A stretch of 64,000 nucleotides of DNA from Mucilaginibacter jinjuensis. Its GTDB lineage: Bacteria; Bacteroidota; Bacteroidia; Sphingobacteriales; Sphingobacteriaceae. Positions 18,401 through 26,758 of this stretch are shown here, one piece after another. Where the stretch lies: positions 3,720,001 through 3,784,000 of the forward strand of contig NZ_CP117167.1 of assembly GCF_028596025.1 (NCBI RefSeq). Reading direction: 5' to 3'. How positions within the stretch are numbered: position 1 is the first letter of the stretch; each line of letters begins with the position of its first letter. The notes beneath the pieces were generated by a model. That model searched no databases, was not told the DNA's origin, and saw only the letters and a list, made by a program, of their open reading frames with translations. The translations under genes were made by a program, and so were the position numbers.

Positions 18401-21077
18401 CGGCCACCTTTTTAAAGGAGCCGGTGTCCTGCATTTGCTTGCGCTGTTCACGGCCCTCTTCGCCACCCAGCTCGAGCAAGGCGTTGAGGATATTGGTACC
18501 GTTACGCTCAACCTTTTGCTCGGTAATCGGGTCTTTACCCAAGATAACTGTGAGCAGCGGGTAAGCCGGGGTTTGCGTTTTGATGAAGTCGACGATCTTC
18601 GTCAGCAGGTAATCCTTCACCATTTTGAGCAGCTCGGCAGCTGCGCTGATGGCAAACGTTACAATCTTATCAATAAAGCCCAGCACAATGTTGGCACCAT
18701 GACGCAGCACATCCAATGGCGACAACAGATCTGACGCACCCAGGTGGTTCCAGAACACATCGATTTGGTTGCTTACATCGGCAACTATACCGCTAACCGT
18801 TGCAATCTGCGTATCAATCCAGGCAGCAGCGGCATCGAGTTGATGGATCTCATCCAGTTTCCGATACAGTAGATCCCCCCCCGGCATTACATCAAATGCA
18901 GCCTGGATAAAGTTGCGACCGTTTTGCTCAATATGTTCGCCTGTGATAGGGTCTGAACCCAGGATGACGCCTAAGGCCCGGTAACCCGGGATATGCGATG
19001 CCACTTGCCTTGCTTTTTGCAAAGCGCATTTTTTGGCCTCATCCAGATCGATAGTGATACAATCTGTAACCGAACCAATGAAGTTCAGTGCATCATCAAT
19101 AACATTGCGTTGTATACTGGTTTCAGTCTTTTGCTGTATTACCGGCGGGCCACGGCTATCTTCCGCAGCTTCTTCGTGTTTTTGTATGGATGGTGTGTGG
19201 TTAGTATTATCTACCGCAAAAGCAGAGCTATTTTCTATTGAAGACGCATTTTCTGCCAAAATAACCGGATCATTACTTACCGCTGATGCTTGCTCGAAAC
19301 CCTCTCCTCCTTTTCTTTGCAAGGCATGCTCTGTGGTATTGCCAATATGTTTTTCATCCTGCTTTTCTTCTTCTTTAGCCTGGAGTTTTTCATCCCCTGT
19401 TTTGGTTTGCACAGGCGGTGTATATACTGGGTTGGCAGATGCATCAATGCTCCAGTTGCTTAGCTCTGATTTGGCTTGTACAAAATTTTCGGACTGTATT
19501 GGATCTGATTCGGTTTCATATTCAGCCTTGCGGTCTACGTTGAAGAGTTGTTTACGCAGTTCCTTCATAGTTTTAGGCTGAGGTGGCGCGCCTGCTGCTT
19601 CGCCGCTACCCAATTCGCCGGTTTTGTTTCTAATTGGGTCGAAGAAGGCCGTCCAGTTATTTAACGGATGGTCTTTGGTTTGGATTTGTGCCCCGAGGTT
19701 ATCTTCGCCCGATGTATTGCCATTTACTGTGGTAACGGTACCGCCACTAACTTTTTCAACCAATGCAAAATGTGAGAAAGCATTGCGATAGGCAATATCA
19801 CCCGGTTGCGGTGCAGAGCCCGGCGGACGGGCGCTGTCCAGTTTAATGTTCTGGCCACCCAGTTGCCACTTAGGCATCGGTACGCCGCCCTTATTCAGGG
19901 CCCAGAAAACAAAGATGCCGCACCAGCTCGGCATGGCATCGCGCATTTCGGTATTGGCTGCACTTGGCCTGTCCTGGTTGGGTTTCATACCCATTGCCTT
20001 GTTGCGCTTTTTAATATTTTCTTCGGGTACGGTACCTGGTGCGGCCGCACCTCCGGCAAGTACAATCCGTTCTGCGCCAAATGTGGTTTTAAAGAATTCG
20101 AGCAGGCGCTGCCAGCCCACACGGAAACCATCGTCGCCATCTTTGTTGGCGTTTACCTTGCCTTCTTCGGCCTTGGCTTTAGCGATGGCGTTGTTAAGTT
20201 GTGGAATAGATGCTGCACCATCGGCAGCACGCTGGATCATGGGTTTACGCGCAATGGTACTGTTGCTGTTAGTTTTAACGGCACCTTGTTGTATGGTATG
20301 CGTAAGCTCGTGCGCCAGTAATTGGCCGCCCGATACGGTATGCGGCGAATACTTGCCGCTGTTGAAATAAATGTTGTTGCCATGCGTAAAAGCCTGGGCA
20401 TTAATATCCCTGCTCAGCGTCTCAGCTGTGCTGCCGGTGTGGATACGCACATCGCCGAAGTTGGCATTAAAGCGGCCTTCCATAAACGAGCGGGTCGAAT
20501 CGGGCAAAGCGCTGCCACTTCCATTGGAATTACTTAAACTACTCTCGAAATTGCCGGTGCTTTGCGGGGGTGCGCGGCCGCTGCGCTGGATATTAATATT
20601 GTTGGCTCTGCATTGCACTGTTGAATCGCAACCGGCACCTGCACTTACTGTTTCGTAATTTGAGTCTTCGCTTCGCTGAATAATAGCTGATAGCTTGGGT
20701 TGAACTGTAGCGTCATCTTTTTTACGCTGCAATGCTGTAATTTGAGGTGATTGTAGTTTAGGCTGCACAACCTCTTCCTGCTGTTCTTCTTCTTTTAGTT
20801 GAACTTTCTCTGGCTCATCTTTTGGGGTGGATGCAGCTACCGGCTCGGGCATACTCATTACAGATTCGGCCACATGGTCGGCTTCTTTCTCATACGGGTC
20901 ATCGGGTTGACTAACCGTTAACTTAGCCTGTACAGATGGAGAGAAAAAGGATGGCTTCTGCTCTTTACTATTACCGAAAAAACTATCCTCACCAGCCTTA
21001 CGAAAAAACGTACCCGGGCCATCTTGCTTGCGGGCAACATGGGTAGGCTTAACCGTTTTTTCGGCAGTTGAATGCAT
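15468..21077 (-). CDS. Giant multidomain eCIS cargo candidate: DUF4157 + CHAP-like amidase + helical repeats + nuclease-like C-terminus
   Basis: The 1869-aa protein reads as follows. Residues 23-52: three Phe-Phe pairs (24-25, 33-34, 44-45), shared with the small DUF4157 protein. 55-190: low-complexity linker with VQPKL and QRK/IQR motifs. 196-272: DUF4157 with HELTHTIQQ at 256. About 300-490: CHAP/NlpC-like domain with candidate catalytic C386 (PSWCGIFVFW) and H436 (SHFALVEK), followed by VNGNTSG. About 690-1410: hydrophobic helices including three 140-residue repeats. From about 1415: C-terminal region with a non-specific-nuclease-like motif, QGHLLNHH (H1577, H1581, H1582) to ENLVPI (N1592) and N1601. 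It lies between the tape-measure gene and the ATPase, 17 and 16 bases from its neighbours. I infer it is a payload of the particle; peptidoglycan or nucleic-acid hydrolysis is predicted, not shown. Confidence 0.8.
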   Translation of the reverse strand: MHSTAEKTVKPTHVARKQDGPGTFFRKAGEDSFFGNSKEQKPSFFSPSVQAKLTVSQPDDPYEKEADHVAESVMSMPEPVAASTPKDEPEKVQLKEEEQQEEVVQPKLQSPQITALQRKKDDATVQPKLSAIIQRSEDSNYETVSAGAGCDSTVQCRANNINIQRSGRAPPQSTGNFESSLSNSNGSGSALPDSTRSFMEGRFNANFGDVRIHTGSTAETLSRDINAQAFTHGNNIYFNSGKYSPHTVSGGQLLAHELTHTIQQGAVKTNSNSTIARKPMIQRAADGAASIPQLNNAIAKAKAEEGKVNANKDGDDGFRVGWQRLLEFFKTTFGAERIVLAGGAAAPGTVPEENIKKRNKAMGMKPNQDRPSAANTEMRDAMPSWCGIFVFWALNKGGVPMPKWQLGGQNIKLDSARPPGSAPQPGDIAYRNAFSHFALVEKVSGGTVTTVNGNTSGEDNLGAQIQTKDHPLNNWTAFFDPIRNKTGELGSGEAAGAPPQPKTMKELRKQLFNVDRKAEYETESDPIQSENFVQAKSELSNWSIDASANPVYTPPVQTKTGDEKLQAKEEEKQDEKHIGNTTEHALQRKGGEGFEQASAVSNDPVILAENASSIENSSAFAVDNTNHTPSIQKHEEAAEDSRGPPVIQQKTETSIQRNVIDDALNFIGSVTDCITIDLDEAKKCALQKARQVASHIPGYRALGVILGSDPITGEHIEQNGRNFIQAAFDVMPGGDLLYRKLDEIHQLDAAAAWIDTQIATVSGIVADVSNQIDVFWNHLGASDLLSPLDVLRHGANIVLGFIDKIVTFAISAAAELLKMVKDYLLTKIVDFIKTQTPAYPLLTVILGKDPITEQKVERNGTNILNALLELGGEEGREQRKQMQDTGSFKKVADYIDRGIAIFGDAYDQIVQGFKNIWDHVSISSLMDPVGTFTMIYNQFAAPVSKVLAFVLEVGAAILRFIKEVLMVRLANWAKTVRGYSLVTVIIGKDPFTGQDVPRTTENLIKGFMSLMDGGEQQFEQLKQSGAIDRTAQKVTAAVARLNMTPQSIIQLFTDLWNSFSLNDLVHPIDAFQRILAKFGEPIGRLIAFVFEIIKIVIETILIVMNFPFDLINNIIAKAMQAIELIKADPIGFLKNLLRAIKEGFMQFFNNILTHLWNGLKTWFLSEVEAAGIPIPTDFSLMGIIKWLLVVLDITMEKIWKKLEDRIGKEKVDRIKAMIARAEQVASAVGEAYEFIKDVQERGFMAVIADKIKEKLSNVWEMVLDAVKSFVMDQIINKVTAKILSMLDPTGIMAVINSAIAIYKAIQSFIRYLRQMLEIVNSFVEGTLEIAQGNTKKAADFLERSLARGVPIVIGFLANQVGLNLSERLKDALEIVRAKVDVGLTWVIDRVVTIVERLVDMGRNAVNSVLTWLGIRKQFRLPNGEDHTLKFSDESANKQLMIESTPVPLEHYIANMKARYTTPAAITQFAIIDAKIAAINTEKAETMNAERGRKIQGFLTEISTAMQDPAFGGNEIVPPTHVDWAPATVLGGPVGHVMTAQPLSFNPGPYSGSEPSSSGATELWEKVKVRQGSYVQGHLLNHHVHGSGGLKENLVPIRGPFNTQMETNVETVVKNRVIGNKEVLYYRVEAVFGGQPNRVNVPEEGLLPTQLLFDVKTMRKKAGATGATGTDWEIDPASANLAAGWATRDHVLDPDSPPAVAAMLDAATLLANATTELGTTPSLTYSQFKNKTVINQRSLEVLETAGTAGAITTLFATHHREADKNVELALVTALPADQVTTWTGFKANRVFYDIADTANTEVQTAFNNKQNTNKTNIFNNAQAAITSAPKTMLWRDFKRDHNMNFNMEAASPEQARLTAIQDAFETHINS
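17727..18986 (-). repeat. Three 140-residue protein repeats in the giant cargo
   Basis: The motif GY/AY-xxL-x-VILGxDPIT occurs with its tyrosine at residues 699, 839 and 979, exactly 140 residues apart each time. Each unit continues with a helix pair, a Trp-containing segment (VFWNHL, NIWDHV, DLWNSF) and a hydrophobic helix. Copies are diverged at DNA level, so this is an old protein-domain triplication rather than a recent DNA duplication. Confidence 0.85.
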
Positions 21078-21094
21078 CGTTTGTTTAGCTTAAT

Positions 21095-22663
21095 CTAAAT
21101 CCATTCTACATGTAAAATATGTGGCATACAGGGCAGCTTAACCACGCTAATTCCCCATGGCAAATGAGCCAGCAACATATCGAAAGATTGCTCCTGTACC
21201 TTCAGGTTCCACTTATCATCTTCGAACATCAACCGGCCTTCGCGCTGTAAGAAATTTCCACGCAAACCGTCTGGTGAAGTATTCTTTAATACCGACCAAT
21301 GTTCTATCACAGCAGCAAGTAAATCGTCAGCTTCCTGCTTTTCTTTACCGGTAATTTTTACGGGTTCAAAAAAGGTTTCTAAAGCTTCGCCGCATAGCAC
21401 CTTGTTCAACACAATATCAAATTCATCAAATGCTAAACTTCCAGTTGAGAGGTAGTTTAGAAGGGTAATTGCTTTGGCCGGATTGGTGATTTTTCCCTCC
21501 TCAACCAGTTCCAATTTCTTAAAAAACGTATTTAAGAATGGCGCGAGTATAACAAGGCCGGCATTGTTGATGTATATTAAATGATTTTCTGAGACAAACT
21601 CTATATTATTTTGAATATCAATATTTTCATTTTTAATACTAAACTTTAGTTTAGCCATTATTTCAGATAAAATATCTTCATTATCTGTGTTTTGAATTAC
21701 ATTTTGATCTGATAAATAGCCTTTTTTATGTTGATCTACACGCACCTGCTTCTTGTCTGATACGGCTTTCCTTTTATTATCAGGCAACGATAAATCCCTA
21801 ATCGCTTTCCAGGCAATTTGCAGGCTTTTGTGCTCAGGTGCTTTAATGTCATCTACAGACCTCCTACTTTCTATTAAAGCCGGAATGAAAAGGTGTTTTG
21901 CGCTGATTAGATAAGCCGAAAACGATTTAATTGCATCTGATAAATTATCAAATGCTACTATTGATTGCATCAAAACACGTTTCAACACCGGTGTAATGAT
22001 GCCCGGTTGATATACTTTACCGGCAATTTCAAAAAAGTATTGAAGATCAGCAATGAGCGAAGGATCGTCTTTAGTAATCAGTTGGATAAGTTGCCAATAT
22101 ATTTTATTATTAACTGATATATAATTATTTAATCTATATAAAATAAACTGTTGCTTTAATATAGATTTAAGTAATTTGGTCTGATTCTGACTTAAAACCA
22201 ATCCCGAATCGAGATTTTGCTGAAAGGTCTCCTTCCATTCAGCTTCCGTTTTTATAGTGCTCCACCAAGGCAAGTAACCATTCTGTAATACAAACATGAA
22301 CAAACCGATAAAACGCTCTTGATTTTCTACCGTTCCATCCCCGCGAATATCATCGATAACTGGAGGGGCGATAGGTTTGGCCGATACAATGCGACTGAGT
22401 TCTTTTTCAATCTGGGCGAGAATACTTGCCGAGAAATTGCTGTCGAAATCATCCCATTGCAGGTTATCTATCTCAACCTCCAGCTTATCAATTTTTATCC
22501 ATTCATATAGGCCATATCTATCCATCAATTGCTCCAGTTGGGGCATCAACTGTTTGTTCACCAAATCATCCGTTTGGCGCTGTAAATTAAGGCCATCAAC
22601 CTGCCCATTTACAGTTAATTCAAGCGTTTGTTTTTGGATGATATGTGAACCCTGTATTGCCAA
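21095..22663 (-). CDS. Contractile injection system tape-measure protein (CIS_TMP-like, Afp14 position)
   Basis: The 522-aa protein is predicted to set tail length and fill the tube lumen before firing. The N-terminus (HIIQKQTLELTVNG, then LEQLMDRYG and IDKLEVEIDNL) has the pattern of the CIS tape-measure family found in Bacteroidota and other eCIS. The C-terminal half has LNYLSTGSL and a motif around VLKNTSPDGLRGNFLQREG, also typical. Coding sequence is AT-rich in the middle (about 21.6-22.2 kb). It follows the fibre-position gene with no spacer, and precedes the giant cargo gene by 17 bases. Assignment rests on pattern recall and position, not on an alignment. Confidence 0.8.
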   Translation of the reverse strand: MAIQGSHIIQKQTLELTVNGQVDGLNLQRQTDDLVNKQLMPQLEQLMDRYGLYEWIKIDKLEVEIDNLQWDDFDSNFSASILAQIEKELSRIVSAKPIAPPVIDDIRGDGTVENQERFIGLFMFVLQNGYLPWWSTIKTEAEWKETFQQNLDSGLVLSQNQTKLLKSILKQQFILYRLNNYISVNNKIYWQLIQLITKDDPSLIADLQYFFEIAGKVYQPGIITPVLKRVLMQSIVAFDNLSDAIKSFSAYLISAKHLFIPALIESRRSVDDIKAPEHKSLQIAWKAIRDLSLPDNKRKAVSDKKQVRVDQHKKGYLSDQNVIQNTDNEDILSEIMAKLKFSIKNENIDIQNNIEFVSENHLIYINNAGLVILAPFLNTFFKKLELVEEGKITNPAKAITLLNYLSTGSLAFDEFDIVLNKVLCGEALETFFEPVKITGKEKQEADDLLAAVIEHWSVLKNTSPDGLRGNFLQREGRLMFEDDKWNLKVQEQSFDMLLAHLPWGISVVKLPCMPHILHVEWI

Positions 22664-25600
22664 TTACTTTCCTCCCCAACTGCCAAGCAGATTATTAATT
22701 GCGTTAAAATAGACAGGGGTATCCGGTTGACTTATCCTTTCTACCTCCTGCTTTAAATCAACCTGCACGTTGTTCAGCACGTTGGCATGATCGTCGTCAT
22801 CACTTCCTCCATACATCTTCACATAAGCGGACAACTGCCTGCCGATAGTATCGAGCGCGGCCTGCATGTCTATTTTTTCCTTGCCCAAATCTTCTGGCTG
22901 TATGCAGCTTATATACAGTGTAATATCTGTTAGATAGCGAAATAATGTGATAGCCTGCACGCTTATATTGCTGCTCTGTATCAATCCGTCAAGTGCCCTT
23001 ATCCATTGGGGCAGCAGATCAGCCAAACCCAGATTATTAAATGTAAAACCGGTAAAAAATTTCTGCTGCACGCTTGCCGATTTACCCGCAATTTGATTCT
23101 TATCTATCTGCGCGAAAAGGTCACTGATGCCTGCATAAGACGGATAAGTTTTCGCGTTCTTCAGCGGTATGGTTCTTTCATCGGCATCAAAGGTTTGGTA
23201 AGTCTTAACCAGGTCTGCCAGGGACAGACATTTGATCTTTGTTGGATCAACCGGTGGCGTAGTTTGTATAACTACCGATTGGCTGACCGGGGCCGATGTA
23301 CAAGGCCCATTAGTAACCGTAAGGGTTGCTGTATAATTACCATCACCGCTAAAGGTGACAGAAGGGTTTTCATCCGGATACGCTGTTCCATTAATATTCC
23401 AGCTAAAGCCATCGCTAAAGGCCGAAGTATTATTAAACTGGATAACCAGCGGAGTTGACGGGTTAGGCGTAAATGTGAAAGATGCTATCGGCATAGCATA
23501 AATAGTTACCACGGTTGTGGCTGTTTTATTATTGGCAGTGTAAGTGATAGTGATATCTTTTTTAGCTGCCCCATCGTCAATTTTCACCGCTGACGGTATG
23601 AATAAATTATTGGTTACCCCCTCGCCTGTAACCTGCCCCCCTGTTGGTGTAACTGTAAATTTGTAGCCTGTGGTATCGTTAATACAGTAAGCAACAGGCT
23701 CGATGGTAATAGTTGGATCTGGTACCACAACCGGTGGCGGCGCTGGCGTATTGATAATAAAGTTTACAGGTGGACAATCTGAATAACAGAGATACGGCAA
23801 ATAAAAATCGGCTATAACGGTACCATCGGCAATATCGGTAATTATATCATCGAGGTTTTGGGTAGCAATCGGAGGTAAAACAATTGGCGTTAACAGGCCT
23901 TCGATGGTATTTTTAAATGTGCCGGTAAAAATGCTGCTTAAACCAGTGCGTTGCAGATTTATTGTAGCCTCCTGGATACCCAATTTTGCAGGGTCTGTGG
24001 CTACAGGCGCACTGGCCTCCACTGTGCCTTCAATATCCGAAGTAGTATCTGCTGCACGCATTTTCATTTTTGGTGTCAACTTGGGTGCTGGTGTTTCTTC
24101 TTTGGCTGTCACAGCACCTTTCTTAGTGGCAATCGCACCCAGGTTGAGGTTGGTATCAGTCATCACAATACCACCCTTGTCTTTTAATCCGGCAACAATA
24201 CCGCTGCCTACCCTGCCAGTTTGTGTTAGCTTATCTATATCGCTTAGTGAAAAGCCTGTTGTTAAGGTTGCACCTGTTGTAGGGTTAGTCGCTGTAGTAT
24301 CAGCAGTAGTCTGCTCGTGGTAAACAATAATAAAAGTACCACCCACAGTTACCCCTGCTTTGTGCGATATACCGGGATGCTTGGTTATAAAATAACCGAA
24401 GCGTTGCAGCATCAGCACATTCAACCAGCGGGATATATAATCTTTATACAAGGCATCAAACTGCGGTTTTTTGCACATGTACGTCAAATCGTCAATATGA
24501 TCCACCAGATCTTCCTGTTGCATGGTATCCGCATCGGCTGCGCCGGGCGTAACAACCCCGGCTGCATTAGTAGTCGAAGCCATGGTATTGTCCAGATCGC
24601 CCTGTACAATACTTTTCACCTCGTTGGCCACTTTCATAAAATCATCATAGCGGGTATCGAAAACATTGATATCGAAGTCGGTTAAATCTGGCGTCAGTGC
24701 TTCATATAGTTTCTCCATGTGATATAGCAGGGCAAAACCTGTGGTATTGTTATTCTGCGGGGCGCGTACAAACCTTTGATCTCCTATATCGGCTATGTTG
24801 AAATAGTTAAAGGTCCCTAAGAAAACGTCGGCGCTGATGTAGGCCTGGTTCTTAATCGTTGCATAATAATTCTCGAACAAATGCCCGAATGAGTCAGGCA
24901 CGAAACGAAATGCCGCATCATTATCTTTAAGTAAAGGCACCTGCGGTACGGTAGATGCCGGTGCAGGAAGCTTAGAATTACCATCCTGGTTATAGAGATA
25001 TTCCATTTCCATACAAAGCTTGGTAATCAACTCGGCAGATAGGGCATCGTACAATGCCTCCATATCCTGAAACTGGCAGGTTACATCGTCAGGATCAATA
25101 TTTAAACTATCAGCCAAGCCAGCGGCCGAATTTGTGGTTGTTAAATTGTTGATCTGCTGTTTAAGCTGATTGATATCACCGCTTAACGCTAAAATTTGGA
25201 ATGGCAAACGGTTTTGATTTTTTAAATCCTGAATGCTTTGCAAAGCAGTCGTATATGGCATGCCGATGTGGCCTTCTATTCGCAGAAAGTTGTATTCTTC
25301 CAGGTCATACGATAAGGGTGCTCTTACAAAATCATCGGCAGCATTATACTCAATGGCATGGTACGATAAATTCTGACTTTGTTTATTGTAAAGCGTTTTG
25401 CCATAGTTCCAATAAGTGTATAGCTGTTCTGGCCCGTCGGTTACATTATAATAGTACGGTATGGCCTTTTTAGACAACGGCACTTCACCGAACTTGCTTG
25501 GTGTGATGCGGATAACCGGACCTTTACTTCTCAATAGAATTTTAGTATCAAAGAATCGCCTCGGCGGAATAGTTACTTGTGTTTGAGGTGTTATGGTGAA

Positions 25601-26740
25601 CTTCTCGAGCAGTAAAACGATGCGGGTAAACAGCGACCGCAACTCGGTTAATGTACTGCTGCAACAACCCTGTAATATGGGCGAAGAGACAAAGTAATTT
25701 CGATAAGTCAACTTATCCGGACTTGCCGAGGTAATAGCCAGCGATAACAATAAATGTCGCGGGAACAGATCATCAGTAGAGCAGCAGTCGCTTATTACAT
25801 GTATGCCGGTTTTGCGAAACTCATCATAAGCCAGTAAAACATCCGAAAACAGGTCGTAGAAATACTGAATGCTGGTTAGTTGGTCGCTTGTGAGATCATT
25901 GGTGTGCAAAAAGGCAAATGAATCGGCCAGTCCTGCAAAAGGGTTATCGGGATAAATATCAATAACCAATGGCGAAAAGGTGGTGTACAGGTTATTGAGC
26001 GTAGTTTCTAAACTGCTTAGAAATGCTGTACTGAGTACATTTAAATAAGCCAGAAAGATTGCTGATGCAGTTGATAAGGTAGAAGCCGGAATATCGACCC
26101 TCTTCATCCTGATCTCAGCCAGGCTTACATAATTATTATTGGCCGATACAAGCGTTGGTTTCTTACTTGTTTTAGGGGCTGAGAGATCAACCGGGGCAAC
26201 ATCGCCCAATAAATCGGCATTGGCCTGATCTATCAGCATGGGCACGAAATTTACGGTGGCGTTAACACCTTTGTCGTCACACGAATCTGGGTTACAGTTT
26301 TTGGCTCCGACTTCCAGTATCTCAACAAAAATGAGTACCACTTTGGCGTTCAGATTTAAACTGCTTAAGGCGATAGTATCTTCTTCGGCGGCATCCTGTT
26401 TTAGGGCATATAAGGTGTAGGGTTGCTTTCCTTCACCATTGATGAAACGATCGTATTGCAACTGTTGTGTGGCATCATAAAGCTTATAATATGTATAAGT
26501 AACCTCGGGAACCGAAACCAAATAACCCTCTGATGTTATGCCACAACCTTTGCTAATGGTAATTGATTTGCCATCGGCACTGGTTGTTACTTCTAAACCA
26601 CATACTATGCCCATCCCTATCAGGTTTGTCCTGGTAAGGCGACCTTGTTCTTCCAGGTAGCCAAACAGATCGTTCAGGTTATCTGAAGTAAGCATTTGGT
26701 CGGGCTGAAATACCGGGTAGTTATCATTTGATGGTAGCAT
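22664..26740 (-). CDS. Large Ig/PKD-domain eCIS protein in the fibre (Afp13) position
   Basis: The 1358-aa protein has no signal peptide. The N-terminus (FQPDQMLTSDNLNDLFGYLEEQ) and following 100 residues look like a baseplate-attachment module: a beta-rich segment with GMGIVCGLEV and SKGCGITSEGY. The middle is long, mixed alpha/beta, with odd cysteine pairs (SDCCS, GCCSS). Around residues 1000-1080 is an Ig-like segment; around 1086-1155 is a PKD-like fold (ASFTFTP, FSWNINGT, GNYTATLTV). The C-terminal 200 residues are helical. It lies between baseplate and tape-measure genes, where Afp13-type fibres are encoded in other eCIS. I infer a peripheral, receptor-binding or spacer protein. I do not recognise the whole-protein family. 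Confidence 0.7.
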   Translation of the reverse strand: MLPSNDNYPVFQPDQMLTSDNLNDLFGYLEEQGRLTRTNLIGMGIVCGLEVTTSADGKSITISKGCGITSEGYLVSVPEVTYTYYKLYDATQQLQYDRFINGEGKQPYTLYALKQDAAEEDTIALSSLNLNAKVVLIFVEILEVGAKNCNPDSCDDKGVNATVNFVPMLIDQANADLLGDVAPVDLSAPKTSKKPTLVSANNNYVSLAEIRMKRVDIPASTLSTASAIFLAYLNVLSTAFLSSLETTLNNLYTTFSPLVIDIYPDNPFAGLADSFAFLHTNDLTSDQLTSIQYFYDLFSDVLLAYDEFRKTGIHVISDCCSTDDLFPRHLLLSLAITSASPDKLTYRNYFVSSPILQGCCSSTLTELRSLFTRIVLLLEKFTITPQTQVTIPPRRFFDTKILLRSKGPVIRITPSKFGEVPLSKKAIPYYYNVTDGPEQLYTYWNYGKTLYNKQSQNLSYHAIEYNAADDFVRAPLSYDLEEYNFLRIEGHIGMPYTTALQSIQDLKNQNRLPFQILALSGDINQLKQQINNLTTTNSAAGLADSLNIDPDDVTCQFQDMEALYDALSAELITKLCMEMEYLYNQDGNSKLPAPASTVPQVPLLKDNDAAFRFVPDSFGHLFENYYATIKNQAYISADVFLGTFNYFNIADIGDQRFVRAPQNNNTTGFALLYHMEKLYEALTPDLTDFDINVFDTRYDDFMKVANEVKSIVQGDLDNTMASTTNAAGVVTPGAADADTMQQEDLVDHIDDLTYMCKKPQFDALYKDYISRWLNVLMLQRFGYFITKHPGISHKAGVTVGGTFIIVYHEQTTADTTATNPTTGATLTTGFSLSDIDKLTQTGRVGSGIVAGLKDKGGIVMTDTNLNLGAIATKKGAVTAKEETPAPKLTPKMKMRAADTTSDIEGTVEASAPVATDPAKLGIQEATINLQRTGLSSIFTGTFKNTIEGLLTPIVLPPIATQNLDDIITDIADGTVIADFYLPYLCYSDCPPVNFIINTPAPPPVVVPDPTITIEPVAYCINDTTGYKFTVTPTGGQVTGEGVTNNLFIPSAVKIDDGAAKKDITITYTANNKTATTVVTIYAMPIASFTFTPNPSTPLVIQFNNTSAFSDGFSWNINGTAYPDENPSVTFSGDGNYTATLTVTNGPCTSAPVSQSVVIQTTPPVDPTKIKCLSLADLVKTYQTFDADERTIPLKNAKTYPSYAGISDLFAQIDKNQIAGKSASVQQKFFTGFTFNNLGLADLLPQWIRALDGLIQSSNISVQAITLFRYLTDITLYISCIQPEDLGKEKIDMQAALDTIGRQLSAYVKMYGGSDDDDHANVLNNVQVDLKQEVERISQPDTPVYFNAINNLLGSWGGK

Positions 26741-26758
26741 AACAGATTCTTTAAAAGG

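Noticed and set aside
17323..18734. Long open frames (over 250 codons) on the + strand opposite the giant cargo gene
   Set aside because: They lie wholly antisense to a well-supported coding region with clear protein repeats, show low-complexity odd composition and have no recognisable motifs; they are codon-bias shadows.
20298..20312. HELTH motifs of the DUF4157 proteins as proof of active metalloproteases
   Set aside because: HExxH is a domain hallmark, but the third zinc ligand cannot be assigned from sequence and activity is not established; I treat it as a marker domain only.
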